DNA of 64,000 nt from Lenzites betulinus. Taxonomy: Eukaryota > Basidiomycota > Agaricomycetes > Polyporales > Polyporaceae. The notes under the pieces were generated by a model. It was not told the DNA's origin, made no database searches, and was given only the letters and a program-made list of their open reading frames with translations. This document shows, one piece after another, positions 59,771-64,000 of the stretch; within the stretch, counting starts at the first letter, position 1; the number at the start of each line of letters is the position of its first letter. The translations under genes were made by a program, and so were the position numbers. The DNA is taken from contig JABYQU010000008.1 in assembly GCA_022264855.1 (NCBI GenBank), forward strand, positions 124,001 to 188,000. Direction: 5' to 3'.

Positions 59771-62752
59771 TCAGAGCTCCAGCGTGACAGTGGCAATCCC
59801 GCTCTGGAAAGGTATCACCCATGCTCCCGCATCCTGTTTCAAGCTGCCCGTAGCTTTCAACACCCCCAACCCGTTCGAAGCTGTGTTCTGCACCACTAGC
59901 CTAGCGTTGGGGGCGGCCGCGGCGCCCGCCACCCCCGGTGCAGCATCAGCGATGGTCAACGTAACAGACTTCTTCACAGGATCAAAGGCGACCTCCGAGA
60001 ACGCCCCTGCGTCCAAGCTTAGCCAAGCCCCGATGGGCGCGATGAACACCCGCCGGCGCAGCGAGTCGAGTGTCTGCACTCTGACCGTCGGCGAAGTCGC
60101 GAGCACGTCGCCCCCAAACGCCTGCCATCCGAAATCGGGATGGTCAACGATGTACGTCCCCATCTCGAGCGCGTGCCCGACAAAGTTGGGGCCGTAGTCG
60201 CCCGAGTAGCCGTCCCACTTGAGCGTGTCGGCGAATGAGTGGAAGGACGCTGCGGCGAACCCGCCCTGGTCGATGTTGGAGAGCGGGCCGCTGAGGCCAG
60301 CGAAGCCGACGCGGAGGAGGTAGAAGTCTGTTGGGGTAGAGCGGAATTGGGAGATGAGCGGGATGGCGTTGAGCCCGCTGCCGTAGTGGTGAATCTGCCG
60401 CTCGATCCTCTGTAGCTTCCCGCCGTATACGTTGTCCCTGAAAGGATGTGAATAGAAGTAACCACGACGTGACCAGCGAGAACCGACTAACCAGTAACGT
60501 CGAGCGTTGCCGTTGTAGCCCCAATGGGGTACGGTAGGTTGATATGCAAGGATCGAGTTCAGAGCGTTGATAGCAGTGGTAGTGTCGTTGAAGTACGTCG
60601 CCCATGCGAAAACCCCCTCCTGCCCAGTAGAGTCCCAAGCCATCTCCGAACCGAACCTGCACTAAGATCAGCGAAGAGAAGAGTGATCGCACATGGCTGC
60701 TCACGGATATCTCTCTCCAGCCCAAACGTTTTCGCGGGCTCGCATGCGACTCTCAACGAGTGTTGCGTTCGTCGTCAAGCCCTCCCTGTGCAGGTCGTCG
60801 AGTAGGTAGCGAATCACCGTCTCCTCCATCAGACCATCTCCAGCATACCCAACCTGACCGTTCGTCATGCGTGCCACAGTCATGACCGCCTGATTAAGGT
60901 ACCACTCCCAGGTGTGCGTCTTGACCAGGCTTGGATAGTTGCGCGCTACGCGATAGAGAGACCAGTAGGCTGCAATGACGTGTACGTAGTCATATGCCCG
61001 ATCAGTCGCGTAGGAGTCCGCTTGGTTCCATGACCACCAGTTGCCCCAGAAGATCGACGAAGGGTAGTCGTAGTTGGGAACCAGAGCGGGTTGGTAGAAG
61101 TAGACTGCCTGCGATGTAACTTAGCATCAAGTATCGAGGCAGACAATCGCTCGTACCTTCTTGACTGAGCCTGGGGATGCGACGTATGAGTAGCGGCTCT
61201 AGACCACGATATATCTCGTAGGATACGCACCGTCGAAATTCTGGACGGAACTCCAAAGCGTCTCGTTGACAAACTGCTCCATCTTCGCGACCTCCGCGGC
61301 GTTAGGCTGAGCGAACTGCTTGACCGAAGCTGCGAGCCACGATCCCGCACCCGCCTCGTCACTCAAGCCAGGAATCCATGCCCTTGGATCGTCCCTCACC
61401 ACGGCGTTGACTTCGCGGTCGTAGCTGATGACAGACGGAGATCTGTTGAAAGGGTCGGAAGGATCGTCGAACCACGAGTCTGTGGTCAGGAAGTTGCCTA
61501 GGTCTGCGATGGCTTGAGCGGCGGGCTTAATAACGTAGTAGTGTACCGTTTGCACGGTGCCGTCGGCATAGGTGACGCTGAGACGCGATCGACCCCAAGT
61601 GTGTCCGGTGATGGTGTATCCTACCCACTCGGACGACTGAGCGTCGGAGTTTCTGGCCCAGGAGAGCGCACCCGCAGGGCTCACTGAGAGTGACTCGACA
61701 GGAGATGAGAAGCTGAGGAATAGCTTCCCGGATTGGTCTGAGGGGAGTATGTAGCCAGGGATCCCGGCAGCGACCGGACGACCCGCAGATTGCAGAGTGT
61801 CCTCGATCTCCCGAATGGAGGGTGCTAACACGAAACGAAGGCCATACGTGCGAGTCTCTCCGGGCTGCAACGTCGCGGAAGAAGGCGCGTTCCAAGGTGT
61901 TACGTTCTTCCATTCATTCTGAGCGTAGGCGAGCGTGTGAAATTGCCACTCGTATAGACCCTCGAAGGTTTGCGACTGGTATCCCAGAGAGGTGGACGTG
62001 CTCTCGGGAAGAAACCGCCACCCTTCGAGAGGAGACTTCGCTATGGGAAGGACGAGCAACGGGGGAAGGGTGCCGAGAAGGGGCGTCACCTGCACATAAC
62101 CAGCGTCCTGACCGATATACGGGTCGAAGAGGCTGCATAGCTCGTTAGTTTGAGCTGCAGTGCGACCTGTGAAGATCTGATTTATCCGGTGAGTGTTTGA
62201 CATTGAAACACATTTATGAAACGGGCTTACGTTGTTGAATTCGAGGGGCGCGCCCAAAGAACCAATCTCGACCGCTTGCTTCTGCGAATTGGTGACTTCG
62301 AAGTGAAGTTCCAAGTCGCCATCGCTGAGCACCCACCGGCGGGTAATATTCAGCAATGATCCGCTGGGAAGCGTTGGGGATAGGTTGGCAGCCGCCAGAG
62401 TGGCACCGGATACGGCTATGGGGGTAAGATTGCGTCTCTGAGCAGACGTATCCCCACTGGTCCACGCAGACGAGCCCACGACTCTGGCACGAAAGGTAAG
62501 GTCGCCAAGGTGGTAGTTTCCGTTGGACTGCCGTTGCGCCATGACATCGGCGGGGATGAAGTCGAATCCCGGGGAGCTCCCCGAACTCGTCTTCAACGAG
62601 TACAAAGTCTGAGAGTCCTTGACGAGCTGGACGTTGAAAGTGGACGTATTGAAGCTCAGAAACCCATCCTGAAGGCCAAGGGTGCCCGACTGAGCTACGC
62701 AGATACGCAGGAGAGAGCACGCGAGAACCAACGCAAAGTACACACCGCGCAT
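59771..62752 (-). CDS. Secreted DUF5695-type protein (putative glycoside hydrolase-like)
   Basis: Multi-exon minus-strand gene ending at 59771. The start is placed at 62752, giving the signal peptide MRGVYFALVLACSLLRICVAQ; an in-frame ATG at 62782 would add ten residues. The mature N-terminus SGTLGLQDGFLSFNTSTFNVQLVKDSQ leads to beta-rich domains (TFRARVVG, NITRRWVLSDGDLELHFEV). After an intron come EGLYEWQFHTLAYAQ and GETRTYGLRFVLAPS. The C-terminal half is helical and Trp/Tyr-rich: IFWGNWWSWNQADSYATDRA, GYAGDGLMEETV, HWGYNGNARRYW, then HHYGSGLNAIPL, GGFAAASFHSF and YSGDYGPNFVGHALE. I recognise this as DUF5695, an (alpha/alpha)-barrel-like fungal family thought to act on polysaccharide; substrate and catalytic residues are unknown to me. 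Introns lie near 60430-60495, 60655-60725, 61110-61200 and 62170-62230. Confidence 0.83.
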
Positions 62753-62782
62753 GATTGCAGTGGGTGCGAGCAAGGCGATCAT

Positions 62783-63879
62783 CGTGCATTTGTGAAAGGT
62801 TGGATTTATAGCATCTCGCCGCGTCCATGACGTTCCTTCTTCGTCCAGGGGGCACCGCATGGTCAAGAAGCTTCTTTGTAACAATTCGCCGATGGGTGCG
62901 CGGGCCCGCACCATGAGCCACCCGCTGCCCTCAGTCATGCGCTCAACCCATGTCCTAGAGACGTTGAAAATCCATGAACTTTGTTTTGCGTTAGAATGCC
63001 TCTCTCCGAGATACGCACATTTTTACCGGATGCGGTATGCCCGTTGACGTCTGGCCGCCGGCTCAGCCTTCAGTTCATGGTGCCGACTACACAGAAGAGG
63101 AGCATAAGTCTTCGACGTATCATCACCTGAATCGCCGACGGGCCGAAGAACGGACCGTGGCAAGGAAGTTCAAGGGAAGGATCACGAGGGTCGGTCCGAC
63201 ATTAACTGCTAGCAGGCCTGGCAGTTTGCTGACAGCGAGTGAAAGGACTGTGGAAGGATTACTGCAGAGGTATGCCGGGTCAGGTATTGTAAACACGATG
63301 TTTATGTATCAGGATCGTCGTTTGTGCTTGTGGGTGGCATAGGGTTCGATGTACATGGATGTCGCGTGCAAGTCGGGAATGCGGCATACGCCACGCGTAT
63401 TAACCGCGCGCCAGCCAGGCGACGAACCACTCGGCGGGGGCCGATGTCAAGATCTATGAAGGAGATCTACGCCTCCGCGCTCTGAGGGTCAGTTGAAAAA
63501 CACTGAGTTACGTGGCTCTGTGTAACATTTACTTATCGACTCTCCAGAGAGAAGCTACCATGATGCAGAGTGCACACAGCAAACAGATGTAACAGAGAGC
63601 AGGTCCAGAGAACGCGTGCATTATAACTGGCAGGGAACCGAGGTACAACTACTATACATCCGGTGGAAACAACAAATAACAGGCAGGGCGCACGATATAG
63701 CCGGCGATATATAAACAGTCCAGACACGAAAGATATATCCAAGATGAAAAGTCCTCGATGCGGATGCGGGAGCTAGGAATGTGCCGAGAATGTGAGATGG
63801 AAGATACAGATGCGAAGATGGGAGGGATGCAAATGATGCAAATTGGAGATATGTAAAATGTTGGGGACAGGCCAATGAG
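62783..63879. other. Intergenic, no recognised gene
   Basis: Promoter of the DUF5695 gene, then DNA in which I see nothing assignable. A 101-codon plus-strand frame at 63037-63342 has no motif. Confidence 0.4.
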
Positions 63880-63975
63880 ATGAGCGAGAAAGAGATAGAG
63901 GAAAGATGAGACAGAGGAGAGAGGAGGCGGAGGAGAGAGGAGACGGAGAGAAAGGGAGCTTGCGAGAGGGAGAGG
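63880..63975 (+). repeat. Purine-rich low-complexity tract
   Basis: About 95 bp that is almost all G and A on the plus strand (GAGAGGAGGCGGAGGAGAGA type). It reads as a Ser/Leu-rich pseudo-frame on the minus strand. Simple sequence, with no gene evidence. Confidence 0.7.
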
Positions 63976-64000
63976 CCGATAAGGACAACGTTCACGCGCT

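Noticed and set aside
63621..63995. 124-codon minus-strand Leu/Ser-rich frame at the window end
   Set aside because: It is the translation of a purine-rich simple repeat.

Overview
The window is nuclear DNA of an Agaricomycete-type basidiomycete fungus. The genes are split by many short (about 50-105 nt) GT-AG introns. There is a fused pentafunctional AROM gene, chromodomain Ty3/gypsy elements, a HET-domain gene and a Zn2Cys6 regulator with a Fungal_trans region. Nothing in it looks bacterial or organellar.

Layout. (1) 1-4543: sparse host DNA with one small two-exon gene of a basidiomycete hypothetical family (1698-2294) and an aminoglycoside-phosphotransferase-fold kinase-like gene (2565-3359, minus). 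(2) 4544-29659: a nested retroelement block. Element A (minus strand, chromovirus) keeps its 3' LTR, polypurine tract, a long accessory ORF and the integrase-chromodomain end of pol; its reverse transcriptase half is missing. Element B (plus strand, 12195-29659) is a 17.5 kb Ty3/gypsy element with two 639-bp LTRs differing at three positions. It carries gag, protease and RT-RNaseH-integrase on the plus strand and at least three intron-containing accessory genes on the minus strand between integrase and the 3' LTR. Three hairpin-rich foldback elements of about 2.4-2.6 kb are inserted in this block (5775-8242 in A; 13443-15875 and 24752-27309 in B), each flanked by a perfect 7-bp target-site duplication. 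Two are copies of one family in opposite orientation. The third is a different family with the same terminal motif and the same hairpin cores. (3) 29660-32149: 232-bp direct repeats and otherwise unassigned DNA. (4) 32150-62782: ordinary host genes. In order they are a mitochondrial dicarboxylate carrier, a Zn2Cys6 transcription factor, a broken HET-domain gene with a 349-bp MITE, two tandem ferric reductases, an alternative NADH dehydrogenase, the AROM shikimate enzyme and a secreted DUF5695-type protein. (5) 62783-64000: no gene recognised; the end is purine-rich.

How things fit together. Order of events read from the nesting: element A first, then a foldback into its accessory ORF; B joined to A's pol; and foldbacks into B's gag and into the gap between B's antisense genes. 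Removing each of the two foldbacks that hit ORFs, with one duplication copy, rejoins the surrounding frame exactly. Among host genes, the ferric reductase at 46515-48906 has two iron-GATA-factor consensus boxes about 0.85 kb upstream, which suggests iron-repressed expression. The NADH dehydrogenase and AROM genes are divergent and share an intergenic region. AROM and the DUF5695 gene converge with 98 bp between their stops.

Most notable: the hairpin-array foldback superfamily (shared termini, 7-bp duplications, compensatory base changes in mirrored stems), and the antisense gene block of element B with its Zn2Cys6-like cluster and linker-histone-like tail.
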